64,000 nt of DNA from an uncultured Selenomonadales bacterium (GTDB taxonomy: Bacteria > Bacillota > Negativicutes > Selenomonadales > Selenomonadaceae): contig CAMZAX010000004.1 in assembly GCA_947304355.1 (NCBI GenBank), positions 49,609 through 113,608 of the forward strand. Reading direction: 5' to 3'. Each line of letters starts with the position of its first letter. Positions within the stretch are counted from its first letter, which is position 1. The notes under the pieces are model-generated. The model saw only the letters and a program-made list of their open reading frames with translations, was not told the DNA's origin and ran no database searches. The position numbers and the translations under genes were made by a program. Positions 18,789 to 26,275 of this stretch are shown here, piece by piece.

Positions 18789-19208
18789 TTAAAATCCTCC
18801 TCGGCTGTCCAACCAGCCTTGCAAAATGTAAACTGCCGCCATCTTGTCGATAACCTGTTTGCGTTTCTTGCGACTTAAATCAGCCGCGATTAAGTTGCGC
18901 GTCGCCGCGACTGTGCTCAAACGTTCGTCCCAAAAGATTTGCTTGACGGCGGGGAACGCCGCGCCGAGCTTTGCCGCGAACTTGCGAACCAAATCGCAAC
19001 GGGTGCCTTCGGTGCCGTCCATGTTCTTGGGCAAGCCGATAACGAACGTGTCAGCCTCGAATTGCGCAATCAATTCGCCGAGCCGGTGCAAATCGTTTTT
19101 GTTCGACGTGCGGCGGATTGTCTCGACGCCCTGCGCGGTCAAGCCGAGCAAATCGCTCACGGCGACGCCGATTGTGTTGTCGCCGACGTCAAGAGCCAAC
19201 GCTCTCAC
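18789..19208 (-). CDS. ruvX: YqgF/RuvX family putative Holliday-junction resolvase
   Basis: 139 aa RNase H-like protein. ALDVGDNTIGVAVSD near the N-terminus carries the first catalytic Asp, VIGLPKNMDGTEG is the family motif and WDERLSTVAA the C-terminal acidic motif. Implicated in pre-16S rRNA processing and Holliday-junction cleavage. It starts with GTG overlapping the ireB stop (GTGA), which indicates translational coupling. Confidence 0.92.
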   Translation of the reverse strand: MRALALDVGDNTIGVAVSDLLGLTAQGVETIRRTSNKNDLHRLGELIAQFEADTFVIGLPKNMDGTEGTRCDLVRKFAAKLGAAFPAVKQIFWDERLSTVAATRNLIAADLSRKKRKQVIDKMAAVYILQGWLDSRGGF

Positions 19209-19486
19209 GGCTTGCCCTCCAGTCGTTCAAGGTAGGCGCGAACGAGTTCTTCCAACAGTTCGTCGCGTTCAACCTTGCGAATTTTGCTGCGCGCCTCCAT
19301 GTAGCTTGTCACGTAGGCGGGGTCGCCGCTCAACAGGTAGCCGACAAGCTGATGGACGGGATTGTAGCCCTTTTCGGTCATTGCGCGGTATGCGTTCTTT
19401 ATGACTTTCTGCGCGCGATTTTCCTCGACGCCGAAGCTGAACATTCTGGTTTCGTCGCCTACGGTTTTGGTCTCGTCGCCGCTCAT
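19205..19486 (-). CDS. IreB-family regulatory phosphoprotein
   Basis: 93 aa UPF0297 protein: short N-terminus rich in Thr (KTVGDETRMF), then RAQKVIKNAYRAMTEKGYNP and QLVGYLLSGDPAYVTS, both family hallmarks. In enterococci IreB is phosphorylated on N-terminal threonines by the PASTA kinase IreK. Start chosen at 19486 (ATG) with AAAGGAG seven bases upstream; a longer TTG frame would read through the repeat array. It leads the ireB-ruvX-DUF1292-mltG operon, and its entire 5' leader is repeat array B. Confidence 0.9.
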   Translation of the reverse strand: MSGDETKTVGDETRMFSFGVEENRAQKVIKNAYRAMTEKGYNPVHQLVGYLLSGDPAYVTSYMEARSKIRKVERDELLEELVRAYLERLEGKP

Positions 19487-19501
19487 GTAATCACTCCTTT
19501 T

Positions 19502-19574
19502 TAAGGGGCAAGGGACAAGGGACAAGGGACAAGTTTAAAACTCTTGTTCCTTCTTCCTTATTCCTTGTTCCTGA
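19502..19574 (-). repeat. heptanucleotide repeat array B forming the ireB leader
   Basis: Three GGGACAA-type units on the plus strand are followed by degenerate TTGTTCC/TTATTCC units. On the minus strand this lies between the promoter at 19588-19617 and the ireB ribosome site, so the leader RNA would be an imperfect long hairpin immediately before the start codon. Confidence 0.8.
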
Positions 19575-19587
19575 ATTCATTTCGCGC

Positions 19588-19617
19588 ATTTTACACCAAA
19601 TAAGCGGCGGGTGACAA
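19588..19617 (-). promoter_or_regulatory. promoter of the ireB-ruvX-DUF1292-mltG operon
   Basis: Minus strand: TTGTCA (19612-19617), 18-base spacer, TAAAAT (19588-19593). It sits between the end of the downstream-facing glycosyltransferase gene and the repeat array. Confidence 0.6.
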
Positions 19618-19625
19618 GAAAAACT

Positions 19626-20693
19626 TTACCGCCGAATCAATTTGCCCGCAATATCGTTGGCGGCGTGCGGGCGTGAAATTTTTTCGGCGCAACGTTTCAT
19701 TGCCGCGAGCCGCGCAGGTTCGTCAAGCAGAGCCTCGACGACAGCCGAAATTTTTTGCGAGCCGACTTCGACAGCCGCGCCGTGCGATACCGCATAAGCC
19801 GCGTTGAGAGCCTCCGGACCGGGTATCGGCGCGTGAAGAATCAAAGGCAAGCCCGCCGCAAAAGCCTCCGTCATCGTCAGCGCGCCGGGTTTCGTGATTA
19901 GCAAATCAGCCGCCGCCATGAGTTTATGCACGTCCGAAACGTAGCCGAGCACTTCGACTTCGTGCGACAGCCGCAACTTTTTCAGACGCGACAAAAGATT
20001 TTCGTTAAGACCCGCCACGACCAAGATTTTCAGCGGCTTGCGAACTTTGTCCAGCTCCGCGAGCGTGTCTTCGATTGAGCCGAGCCCCAAGCCGCCGCCC
20101 ATGATTAAAATCGTCGTGCGCGTCGCGTCGCAGGATTTTTCAAGCGAATCGAACTCCTCGCCGATTGGTATGCCCGTCGCGAAGATTTTCTGTCCCGCCC
20201 GACAGTGAGCCGCCAATTCGCGCCGCATGTCTTCCGTCGCCACGAAGTATGCGTCGACTTCCTCGTAAATCCAAATCTCGTGCAGCGAATAATCGGTCAG
20301 CACCGTCGCCAACGTGAATCGCCGCGCAGATTTTGCGTGCAGGAACTTCCACAGCGACGCCGCCGATTCGGGGAAAGGGTGCGTGCAAATCACGACGTCG
20401 GGGCGAAATTTGTTCAGCAAGCGCGCGAACGGCAAATACATCAGCGCGGAACTCAAAAAGCGTGCCGATACGCCCGCGCGACGTCCGTCCGCGAACTTGT
20501 AGATTCGGTCGTAAAGGTCGGGGATGAATCGCAACGCCGCAAGGTAAAATTTTTTTGTCAGCCAATTCAGCGTCGACACGTCGCGCGCCATGAAATCGAC
20601 AACCTGCGCGGACGAGCCGAAAACTTTTTGCAACGCCTCTGCCGCCCGCGTGTGACCCGAACCGATTGACGCCGACAAAATCAGCACCTTCAC
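19626..20693 (-). CDS. processive diacylglycerol glycosyltransferase-like (MGDG synthase/UgtP family, GT28)
   Basis: 355 aa GT-B enzyme. The N-terminal LSASIGSGHTRAAEAL is the hallmark of the MGDG synthase domain, with the C-terminal nucleotide-sugar half carrying IMGGGLGLG, GYVSDVHKLMAAAD and KPGALTMTEA. Related to MurG but belonging to the branch that glycosylates diacylglycerol. The GTG start overlaps the stop of the SDR gene by four bases (GTGA). Acceptor lipid and sugar are not deducible; a glycolipid role at the cytoplasmic membrane is inferred. Confidence 0.82.
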   Translation of the reverse strand: MKVLILSASIGSGHTRAAEALQKVFGSSAQVVDFMARDVSTLNWLTKKFYLAALRFIPDLYDRIYKFADGRRAGVSARFLSSALMYLPFARLLNKFRPDVVICTHPFPESAASLWKFLHAKSARRFTLATVLTDYSLHEIWIYEEVDAYFVATEDMRRELAAHCRAGQKIFATGIPIGEEFDSLEKSCDATRTTILIMGGGLGLGSIEDTLAELDKVRKPLKILVVAGLNENLLSRLKKLRLSHEVEVLGYVSDVHKLMAAADLLITKPGALTMTEAFAAGLPLILHAPIPGPEALNAAYAVSHGAAVEVGSQKISAVVEALLDEPARLAAMKRCAEKISRPHAANDIAGKLIRR

Positions 20694-21412
20694 GCGGTTA
20701 AGCCTCCGTCGACGCTCAACACCGCGCCCGTAATGAAACTTGCCGCACCGGACGCCAAAAAGTAAATCGCCGCCGCCACTTCGTCAGCCGTGCCGATTCT
20801 GCCGAGCGGATAAACTTGCGCCAAGTCGTCAAGCGTCGCGCCGGAAATTTTAAGCTGTGCTTGAGTCAGCGGCGTGAAGATGTCGCCGGGCGCAACGCAA
20901 TTCACGCGCACGGGAAAGCTTGCCAACTCCAACGCCAGCGACTTCGTGAATGCGACGACCGCGCCTTTGCTTGCCGAATACGCCGCGCAGAAATAATTGC
21001 CTTTGATGCCCGCGTCGCTTGCCACGTTGACAATCGCGCCGCGACTTTTGACGAGTTCGCCGACCGCCGCCCGCGTCACGAAGAACGTCCCCTTGACGTT
21101 GGTGGCAAAGATGTCGTCGAAAAATTTTTCATCCGCAGCGGTTATCGCGCCTTCGCCGTAAATGCCCGCGCAGTTTATCAGCACGTCGACGCCGCCGAAA
21201 AGTTCAACCGTCCGCGCAACAATTCGTTCGCAGTCGTCAACGCGCCGCACGTCCGCCGATATGAATTCGACGCGCCCGCCGAGTTCGTGTTTAACGCCGT
21301 TGAATTTTTGTTGACTTCTGCCGACGAGCACGCAATTAAAATCGTGCGCGAGAAAAATTTTGGCGGCGGCGAGCCCGATGCCCGACGTGCCGCCCGTAAC
21401 AATTACCGTCAT
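20690..21412 (-). CDS. short-chain dehydrogenase/reductase (FabG-like)
   Basis: 240 aa classical SDR. Cofactor motif TGGTSGIG, structural NCAGIY, catalytic Ser in NVASDAG, catalytic YSASKGA and the C-terminal ITGAVLSVDGG are all visible. Similar to 3-oxoacyl-ACP reductase, but outside a fab cluster and translationally coupled to a lipid glycosyltransferase, so the substrate is uncertain. ATG at 21412 is preferred (start of the beta strand MTVIVTGG, with AGGT upstream) over the ATG five codons earlier. Confidence 0.85.
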   Translation of the reverse strand: MTVIVTGGTSGIGLAAAKIFLAHDFNCVLVGRSQQKFNGVKHELGGRVEFISADVRRVDDCERIVARTVELFGGVDVLINCAGIYGEGAITAADEKFFDDIFATNVKGTFFVTRAAVGELVKSRGAIVNVASDAGIKGNYFCAAYSASKGAVVAFTKSLALELASFPVRVNCVAPGDIFTPLTQAQLKISGATLDDLAQVYPLGRIGTADEVAAAIYFLASGAASFITGAVLSVDGGLTA

Positions 21413-21425
21413 AACAAATACCTGC

Positions 21426-21459
21426 AAAAAAAACAGAGCCGAGCAAATAACTCGACTCC
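21426..21459 (-). terminator. rho-independent terminator after the HU gene
   Basis: On the minus strand GGAGTCGAG and CTCGGCTC pair with one G-U around a short loop, followed by a run of eight T. It lies between the HU stop and the SDR start. Confidence 0.75.
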
Positions 21460-21473
21460 GCGAATGTCCCGAA

Positions 21474-21749
21474 TCAGGGATTGACCGCTTCTTTCAAACT
21501 CTTGCCCGCCTTGAAGGACGGAAGGCTTGACGCTTGGATGTCAATTTCTTCGCCGGTTCGGGGATTGCGTCCTTTGCGCGCCGCCCGCGTGCGATTTTCG
21601 AACGTGCCGAAGCCCAACACTTGCACTTTGTCGCCGTCAATCAACGCCTGTTTAATCGCGTCAAAAGTCGCCGTGACAGCACGCTCCGCGCTTTTCTTGT
21701 CGAGGTTTGCCTTTTCGGCGACGGCTACTATCAATTCAGCTCTCGTCAT
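21474..21749 (-). CDS. hup: HU-family DNA-binding protein
   Basis: 91 aa nucleoid protein. It starts MTRAELIVAVAEKANLDKK, has the signature GFGTFENRTRAARKGRNP with the beta-arm proline, and ends FKAGKSLKEAV. Dimeric DNA-bending protein of the nucleoid. GGAGGA precedes the ATG. A promoter lies at 21784-21812 and a terminator follows, so it is monocistronic. Confidence 0.96.
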   Translation of the reverse strand: MTRAELIVAVAEKANLDKKSAERAVTATFDAIKQALIDGDKVQVLGFGTFENRTRAARKGRNPRTGEEIDIQASSLPSFKAGKSLKEAVNP

Positions 21750-21783
21750 AAAATGAATCCTCCTTGCAAAAAATTACTTGCAG

Positions 21784-21812
21784 AATTTAACAGAATGCCC
21801 TTGAAAAATCAA
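21784..21812 (-). promoter_or_regulatory. promoter of the HU gene
   Basis: Minus strand TTGATT (21807-21812), 17-base spacer, TAAATT (21784-21789), about 35 bases before the ATG. Confidence 0.55.
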
Positions 21813-21822
21813 GTACTTTTTA

Positions 21823-22002
21823 TTACGCCGTTATGTCGATGTTGTTGCCGAGCGCGGGGTCAAGGCTTTCGACGACTTCCAACGCCTCTTCGACGCCGGC
21901 AGTTTGCGTTTCCATTGCAAGTTTCAAAACTGAAATGCCAAGCTCTTGCTGAGTCCTTGCCGAGCTCATGTCGACCGACAATGCCGCGATGCTCATGTCC
22001 AT
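21823..22002 (-). CDS. YjfB-family small protein
   Basis: 59 aa. MDMSIAALSVDMSSARTQQE, then GISVLKLAMETQ, matches the short YjfB family, annotated as putative motility protein in Bacillus, whose function is unknown. The ATG at 22002 has GGAG eight bases upstream; the upstream frame extension has none. A clear promoter is at 22032-22060. No flagellar genes are in the window. Confidence 0.75.
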   Translation of the reverse strand: MDMSIAALSVDMSSARTQQELGISVLKLAMETQTAGVEEALEVVESLDPALGNNIDITA

Positions 22003-22031
22003 TGAAATTGCTCCTTTCCTTAGACGCCCGT

Positions 22032-22060
22032 ATATTAGCACAGGATTTTTTTCGGTGCAA
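22032..22060 (-). promoter_or_regulatory. promoter of the yjfB-like gene
   Basis: Minus strand TTGCAC (22055-22060), 17-base spacer, TAATAT (22032-22037). Confidence 0.6.
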
Positions 22061-22069
22061 CAGAAAAAA

Positions 22070-22135
22070 TCATTTGGTTATGATAATCAGCGGCAACGTG
22101 ACGTTGCATCCAGATGACGCGCCGTGCCACTCATG
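22070..22135 (-). pseudogene. possible remnant of a duplicated cupin gene (C-terminal codons only)
   Basis: Read on the minus strand, the frame ending at 22070 encodes HEWHGASSGCNVT, then LPLIIITK and a stop. The intact cupin next door ends with FHGIETVGDEDL, then IALIIITK and a stop. DNA around the two stops is also similar (22070-22092 against 22162-22184). It looks like the last 20 or so codons of a tandem copy. Short, so tentative. Confidence 0.4.
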
Positions 22136-22161
22136 ATTCAAACGTTGTGACCGCGCCGCAA

Positions 22162-22506
22162 TCATTTCGTGATTATAATCAGCGCGATAAAAATCAAATC
22201 CTCGTCGCCGACGGTCTCAATGCCGTGGAAGTCGCCGTCCGCGCAGAAGGTCGTATCGCCCGCCTTGACGGTGTAGGTTTTGTCGTTATCGGTGTAAGTC
22301 GCCGTGCCTTGGAGTATGTGATAAGTTTCGGTGGTGCCGACGTGTTGGTGGACGCCCAACGACGCGCCGGCGGGGATTCTGACTTTCGCGAACATGCCGC
22401 ACTTGCCCGCCAATTCAGCCGGCGTCAACAGGTGCGTGATAAAAATTTCGCCTTTGCCGCCCGCTTTGTTCAAAGCCGAAACCGTGTTCTGCTCAATAAT
22501 CGGCAT
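22162..22506 (-). CDS. single-domain cupin protein
   Basis: 114 aa beta-barrel protein. Cupin motif 1 is GVHQHVGTTETYHILQG, with two His and a Glu as metal ligands. Motif 2 is TTFCADGDFHGI with the last His ligand. Such small cupins bind a metal or small ligand and are often annotated as dioxygenase- or mannose-6-phosphate-isomerase-like; no reaction can be assigned. Start at 22506 has GGAGGG upstream, and a TTG five codons earlier would sit on that ribosome site. Confidence 0.85.
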   Translation of the reverse strand: MPIIEQNTVSALNKAGGKGEIFITHLLTPAELAGKCGMFAKVRIPAGASLGVHQHVGTTETYHILQGTATYTDNDKTYTVKAGDTTFCADGDFHGIETVGDEDLIFIALIIITK

Positions 22507-22521
22507 CGTAATTCCCTCCAA

Positions 22522-22947
22522 TTAAATGTTGCCTTCGGTCGGCTCGACGACGGTGCTTTTTTGTTGGCGTTTGGTTTTGAGCCGCTTGAGCCGTTCGACC
22601 ATGTGAATGATTTGTTCTCTTGTGTAGGGTTTGTGAATGAAATCAATCGCGCCCATTTTCAGGCATTGAATCAATTTCTGCGGCGTGCCCATGGAACTGA
22701 GCATGACGACGGGCACGTCGGGCGCGACGGTGCGAATGACGTCCAAAGCCTCAATGCCGCCGACGACCGGCATGACGATATCCAAAATTACGCCGTCAAG
22801 ATCTTGTTCCAAGACCGAAGTGATGGCCTCTTTGCCGTTGACCGCCTCGAAAACTTCGCAACCGAGTTTTTCAAGTTCCTCACGCAGTTTCTTGCGCAAG
22901 AGCCGCGAATCGTCGGTTATAAGCAATCGCAACTGTATTTCGTTCAT
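22522..22947 (-). CDS. stand-alone CheY-like receiver-domain response regulator
   Basis: 141 aa. One receiver domain: acidic pocket ITDDS, phosphoacceptor Asp in GVILDIVMP, switch Ser in VVMLSSMG and invariant Lys in IHKPYT. A 20-residue basic tail (KRLKTKRQQK) follows with no DNA-binding domain, so it probably signals by protein interaction. The longer open frame runs through tRNA-Ser, so the ATG at 22947 with GGGAGG upstream is the start. No histidine kinase is adjacent. Confidence 0.88.
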   Translation of the reverse strand: MNEIQLRLLITDDSRLLRKKLREELEKLGCEVFEAVNGKEAITSVLEQDLDGVILDIVMPVVGGIEALDVIRTVAPDVPVVMLSSMGTPQKLIQCLKMGAIDFIHKPYTREQIIHMVERLKRLKTKRQQKSTVVEPTEGNI

Positions 22948-23026
22948 AAAAGCCGTCGCCTCCCCTAAAAAGAATCGCCCGAAGGCGAAAATATATTTGA
23001 AACTCCTCGCGGAAAAATTTCTGTCG

Positions 23027-23115
<89 letters not shown>

Positions 23116-23162
23116 TTAAACGCCGCGATAATAACAAAAACGCCGCGCAATGTCAATGCTTG

Positions 23163-23191
23163 TTGCAAAAAGGTCGCGCCTCTGCTATATT
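23163..23191 (+). promoter_or_regulatory. promoter immediately upstream of the GT9 gene
   Basis: TTGCAA (23163-23168), 17-base spacer, TATATT (23186-23191). The ATG at 23202 is only 10 bases beyond the -10 box, so the message should have a leader of about five bases or none. Confidence 0.6.
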
Positions 23192-23201
23192 ATGCCGCGT
23201 T

Positions 23202-24356
23202 ATGAAAATTCTGGTGATTAATCTCATGCACTTGGGCGATTTGATGTTGGTCACGCCCGCTTTGACGACGTTGCGGAAAAATTTCCCGACGGCGCATTTG
23301 GCGTTGCTTGCCGACAAAAAATTGGCAGACCTTGTGCAATACAACCCGAACCTCGACGAGTGCATACTGATTGACAAAAAAGGCGTCGACGATCACTTTG
23401 CAAGCTTCGTGAAGTTCATTTTCAAGATTCGCGCGGAGAAATTCGACCTCGTGATAAATTTGCACCGCAACGAACGCGCGTCTGCTTTGGCGGCGTTCAG
23501 CGGCGCGAAAAAAATCGTCGGCTACAGCAAGCCGCTGTTCTCGTGGCTGTTCACAAAAACTTTGCCGAATCCTTCGATTGCGCGGCACATCAAGCGCGGC
23601 TTCAAGACTGAATACCGCCCCGGCACGCAACATCAAGTTCATTCGCACTTTGACGTTTTGCGGCAGGCTGTCGGCGTCGAGACGATTTACGACGACGGTC
23701 TTGAAATGAAAATCCCCGCCGAAGTCGAACGCGCGGCGACGAAAATTTTTCGCGACAATTTCGGCGACGCAAAAGTTGTGGCGTTCAATATCGGGGCGAG
23801 CTGGCTGACGAAACGTTGGCTTGATTCGTACTTCGCCGAATGTGCCGACACGCTGATTGAGCGCGGTTACGGCGTGGCGTTCCTTGGCGGCACCATGGAC
23901 ACGGAAATCGTTGCGGGTTGCGTGGCGAAGATGCGTCATGCCGACAGCGACCGCCTGAAGATTTTTACGGGTGAATTCAGCTTGGCGACGGTTGCGGGCT
24001 TCCTGGATAATTGCGCGCTGTTCCTCACGACCGATTCGGGACCCATGCATATCGGTGTTGCGCGAAACATCCCGATCGTCACGATGTTCGGCGCGTCGCC
24101 CGTGCCCGGCTTTTACCCCTACGACGCGAAGGACGTGCTGATTAAGTCGCCCGAACCGTGTCACCCGTGCGGCAAACACACTTGCCCCCGCGCAGGCGAC
24201 GACAACTTGGCTTGCATGAAAAAAATCCCCGTCGCCGTCGTCATGAAGTACGTCGACGAGTTGCTTGCGGCTTACGGTCAGCCCGCTAAAAAAATTCCCC
24301 GCGTGCACGGGGCGTATCAATGTCGCGTCGTCGACTTGGCGAAGACCGCCGATTGA
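23202..24356 (+). CDS. glycosyltransferase family 9 (heptosyltransferase-like)
   Basis: 384 aa GT-B enzyme of the ADP-heptose:LPS heptosyltransferase family. N-terminal VINLMHLGDLMLVTPAL, later NIGASWLTKRW and the nucleotide-sugar site TTDSGPMHIGVA are typical. It should add heptose (or another sugar) to the LPS inner core on the cytoplasmic face. A cysteine cluster CHPCGKHTC near residue 320 resembles that found in many GT9 members. No ribosome site precedes the ATG, but a promoter lies 10 bases upstream, so translation may be leaderless. Followed by a GT2 gene on the same strand. Confidence 0.88.
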   Translation: MKILVINLMHLGDLMLVTPALTTLRKNFPTAHLALLADKKLADLVQYNPNLDECILIDKKGVDDHFASFVKFIFKIRAEKFDLVINLHRNERASALAAFSGAKKIVGYSKPLFSWLFTKTLPNPSIARHIKRGFKTEYRPGTQHQVHSHFDVLRQAVGVETIYDDGLEMKIPAEVERAATKIFRDNFGDAKVVAFNIGASWLTKRWLDSYFAECADTLIERGYGVAFLGGTMDTEIVAGCVAKMRHADSDRLKIFTGEFSLATVAGFLDNCALFLTTDSGPMHIGVARNIPIVTMFGASPVPGFYPYDAKDVLIKSPEPCHPCGKHTCPRAGDDNLACMKKIPVAVVMKYVDELLAAYGQPAKKIPRVHGAYQCRVVDLAKTAD

Positions 24357-24444
24357 AGTACTGAAAAAAATCCCGCGCTTTACGGCAGGAAAGCCGCGCA
24401 GTTCGGGCGAATAATCACGCAAAATCTTACAAAGGAGGTACTTT

Positions 24445-25578
24445 ATGGCAGAATATAAATTGGAACTTTTGGGGACGCCGCTTGCTGAACCGAAGCCCGA
24501 CTTGGGCTGTCCGAAAGTCTCGGTGATTATCCCGCTTTACAACGCCGAACCGTATATCGGCAAGGGCTTGGACTCTCTCCTTGCGCAAACGCTTACTGAC
24601 TTCGAGGTCGTGGTCGTCGACGACTGCTCAACCGACAAAGGCGCGGCGGTCGTCAAAAGTTACATGTCGCGATTCAAGGGCAAGTTGCACCTTTTGCAGA
24701 CGGAAAAAAATTCCGGCGGCGGAGCGATACCCCGCAACAAGGGCTTGATATTTTCGCGCGGCGAATACGTTTTCTTCGTTGACAGCGACGATTTCCTTCC
24801 GAAGAATTCATTGGAGTATCTGCACAACGTCGCCAAGGATTTTGACGCCGACGTCGTCTACTGCGAACGAAATTTTGAAACGGACGCAGCGGGCGCAAAT
24901 GTTCGCTTGGTCACGCACCAAAAGGGCACACTCGTCGAGAAGCCGACGTTCGAGCCGGAACATTTGGCGCAACGCGTCAACAGACTTTTGGAGTACGACA
25001 TTTGGGGTTCGCCGTGGTGCAAGTTCGTCCGCCGCAACTTCCTGATTGAAAACGAAATAATGTTCCCGCACGTCTTCCCCTGCGAAGATTATTTTTGGAC
25101 GCTGAATCTGCTTTTTGCCGCGAAAAAATTTCTGCACGCGCCGAACGCGGCGTATTTTTGGCGTCAAACAAAAAAATCGTCGATACGCGGCAACAAAACC
25201 GATACGGACAAGTTCAACTTGTGGCTCCACCCGATGATTTTGGGCTTGAAAGATCTCGACAAGATGATGGGCAAGTTTGAATTCTTCCGCGACAACGCGC
25301 AGTATCGTCACGCGATTTTGGATTTCGTCGTCAAGAGGATGTTCACAATGAGCTTTCAAGCCGGCATGGCGATTCCTCAGTTCAAAATTTACAACTCGAT
25401 AAAAAATGAATTCGGCGCAAATCTCGACGAGTACGACGTTTTGATTCCCGCGCTGTGCACCGCGATTAACACGCAACAAAAAATCATGGTCATAAATCAG
25501 CGCAACTTCAACAAGGTCATCGCGAGCACGGACAAAAAAATCGCCGAGCTTGAAGCGGAACTTCAACAGCTTGCGTAA
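24445..25578 (+). CDS. glycosyltransferase family 2
   Basis: 377 aa. GT-A domain in residues about 24-250: VSVIIPLYNAEPYIGKGLDS, VVDDCSTDKG and the metal-binding FFVDSDDF. The C-terminal 120 residues are helical and end in a Gln/Glu-rich KKIAELEAELQQL segment likely to form a short coiled coil. Excellent AAAGGAGG ribosome site. Likely an LPS core or surface-glycan transferase with the GT9 gene upstream; donor and acceptor unknown. A strong terminator follows. Confidence 0.88.
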   Translation: MAEYKLELLGTPLAEPKPDLGCPKVSVIIPLYNAEPYIGKGLDSLLAQTLTDFEVVVVDDCSTDKGAAVVKSYMSRFKGKLHLLQTEKNSGGGAIPRNKGLIFSRGEYVFFVDSDDFLPKNSLEYLHNVAKDFDADVVYCERNFETDAAGANVRLVTHQKGTLVEKPTFEPEHLAQRVNRLLEYDIWGSPWCKFVRRNFLIENEIMFPHVFPCEDYFWTLNLLFAAKKFLHAPNAAYFWRQTKKSSIRGNKTDTDKFNLWLHPMILGLKDLDKMMGKFEFFRDNAQYRHAILDFVVKRMFTMSFQAGMAIPQFKIYNSIKNEFGANLDEYDVLIPALCTAINTQQKIMVINQRNFNKVIASTDKKIAELEAELQQLA

Positions 25579-25588
25579 AAAAAAAATT

Positions 25589-25617
25589 AACTCCCTGCGC
25601 GGCGGGGAGTTTTTTTA
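25589..25617. terminator. bidirectional terminator between the GT2 and rnhB genes
   Basis: AACTCCC (25589-25595) and GGGAGTT (25605-25611) flank a GC loop. T follows on the plus strand and a long A run precedes it, so it serves both converging transcripts. The rnhB stop codon lies inside it. Confidence 0.8.
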
Positions 25618-26265
25618 TTGCGGTGAAAGAATTTTGACGGGATTGAACGAGCGGCGGTGAATCGGCGTGGCTCCGTGTTTGTAAATGGCGTCGAGGTGCG
25701 CTTTGGTGCCGTAGCCGCGATTGTGTTCAAAGCCGTATTCGGGATAAGTCAACGCCCATTGATCGGCAAGTCGGTCGCGCGTGACCTTGGCGATAATCGA
25801 CGCGGCGGCAATGGAGGCACTCAACGCGTCGCCGTGAACAATCGGCAACGACGGAATTTTTTCGCCGAAATCAACGTGCATGGCGTCCGTCAAAACGAAA
25901 TCCGGCTGAACGTCAAGCCCTGCGACGGCGCGTTTCATGCCCGCCAACGTCGCTTGATAAACGTTCAGCTTGTCGACTTCTTCGACGGGCACCGCCACGA
26001 CGCTCCAACTTACAGCAACCGCCGTGATTCGTTCGTAAAGCGCGTCGCGGATTTTGGCGGAAAGTTTTTTTGAATCGTCAAGCCGCTCAAGATACAAATC
26101 GGAGGGCAGGACGGCCGCCGCCACGACGACGGGGCCGACAAGTGAGCCGCGTCCCGCCTCGTCGACGCCCGCGATTAATTTGTAACCCTTGACGCGTTGT
26201 TCGTCTTCGAAGCGGTAAAGATTTTTGACGCGTTCCATATCCGCCGCGACGGAAAATTTTTTCAT
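25615..26265 (-). CDS. rnhB: ribonuclease HII
   Basis: 216 aa. GVDEAGRGSLVGPVVVAAA carries the first DE pair of the DEDD active site, DDSKKLSAK is the conserved following motif, and TDAMHVDF and SIIAKVTRD provide later family residues. Removes RNA primers and misincorporated ribonucleotides from DNA. ATG at 26265 is preferred to the TTG two codons earlier, with GAGG upstream. It is the last gene of the 13-kb LPS-cluster transcription unit. Confidence 0.95.
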   Translation of the reverse strand: MKKFSVAADMERVKNLYRFEDEQRVKGYKLIAGVDEAGRGSLVGPVVVAAAVLPSDLYLERLDDSKKLSAKIRDALYERITAVAVSWSVVAVPVEEVDKLNVYQATLAGMKRAVAGLDVQPDFVLTDAMHVDFGEKIPSLPIVHGDALSASIAAASIIAKVTRDRLADQWALTYPEYGFEHNRGYGTKAHLDAIYKHGATPIHRRSFNPVKILSPQ

Positions 26266-26275
26266 AGGCAAGCCC

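Noticed and set aside
24357..24444. Possible hairpin or element between the two glycosyltransferase genes
   Set aside because: A loose GCGCTTT/AAAGCCGC pairing is visible, but it has mismatches and no T run; I could not support a terminator or riboswitch.
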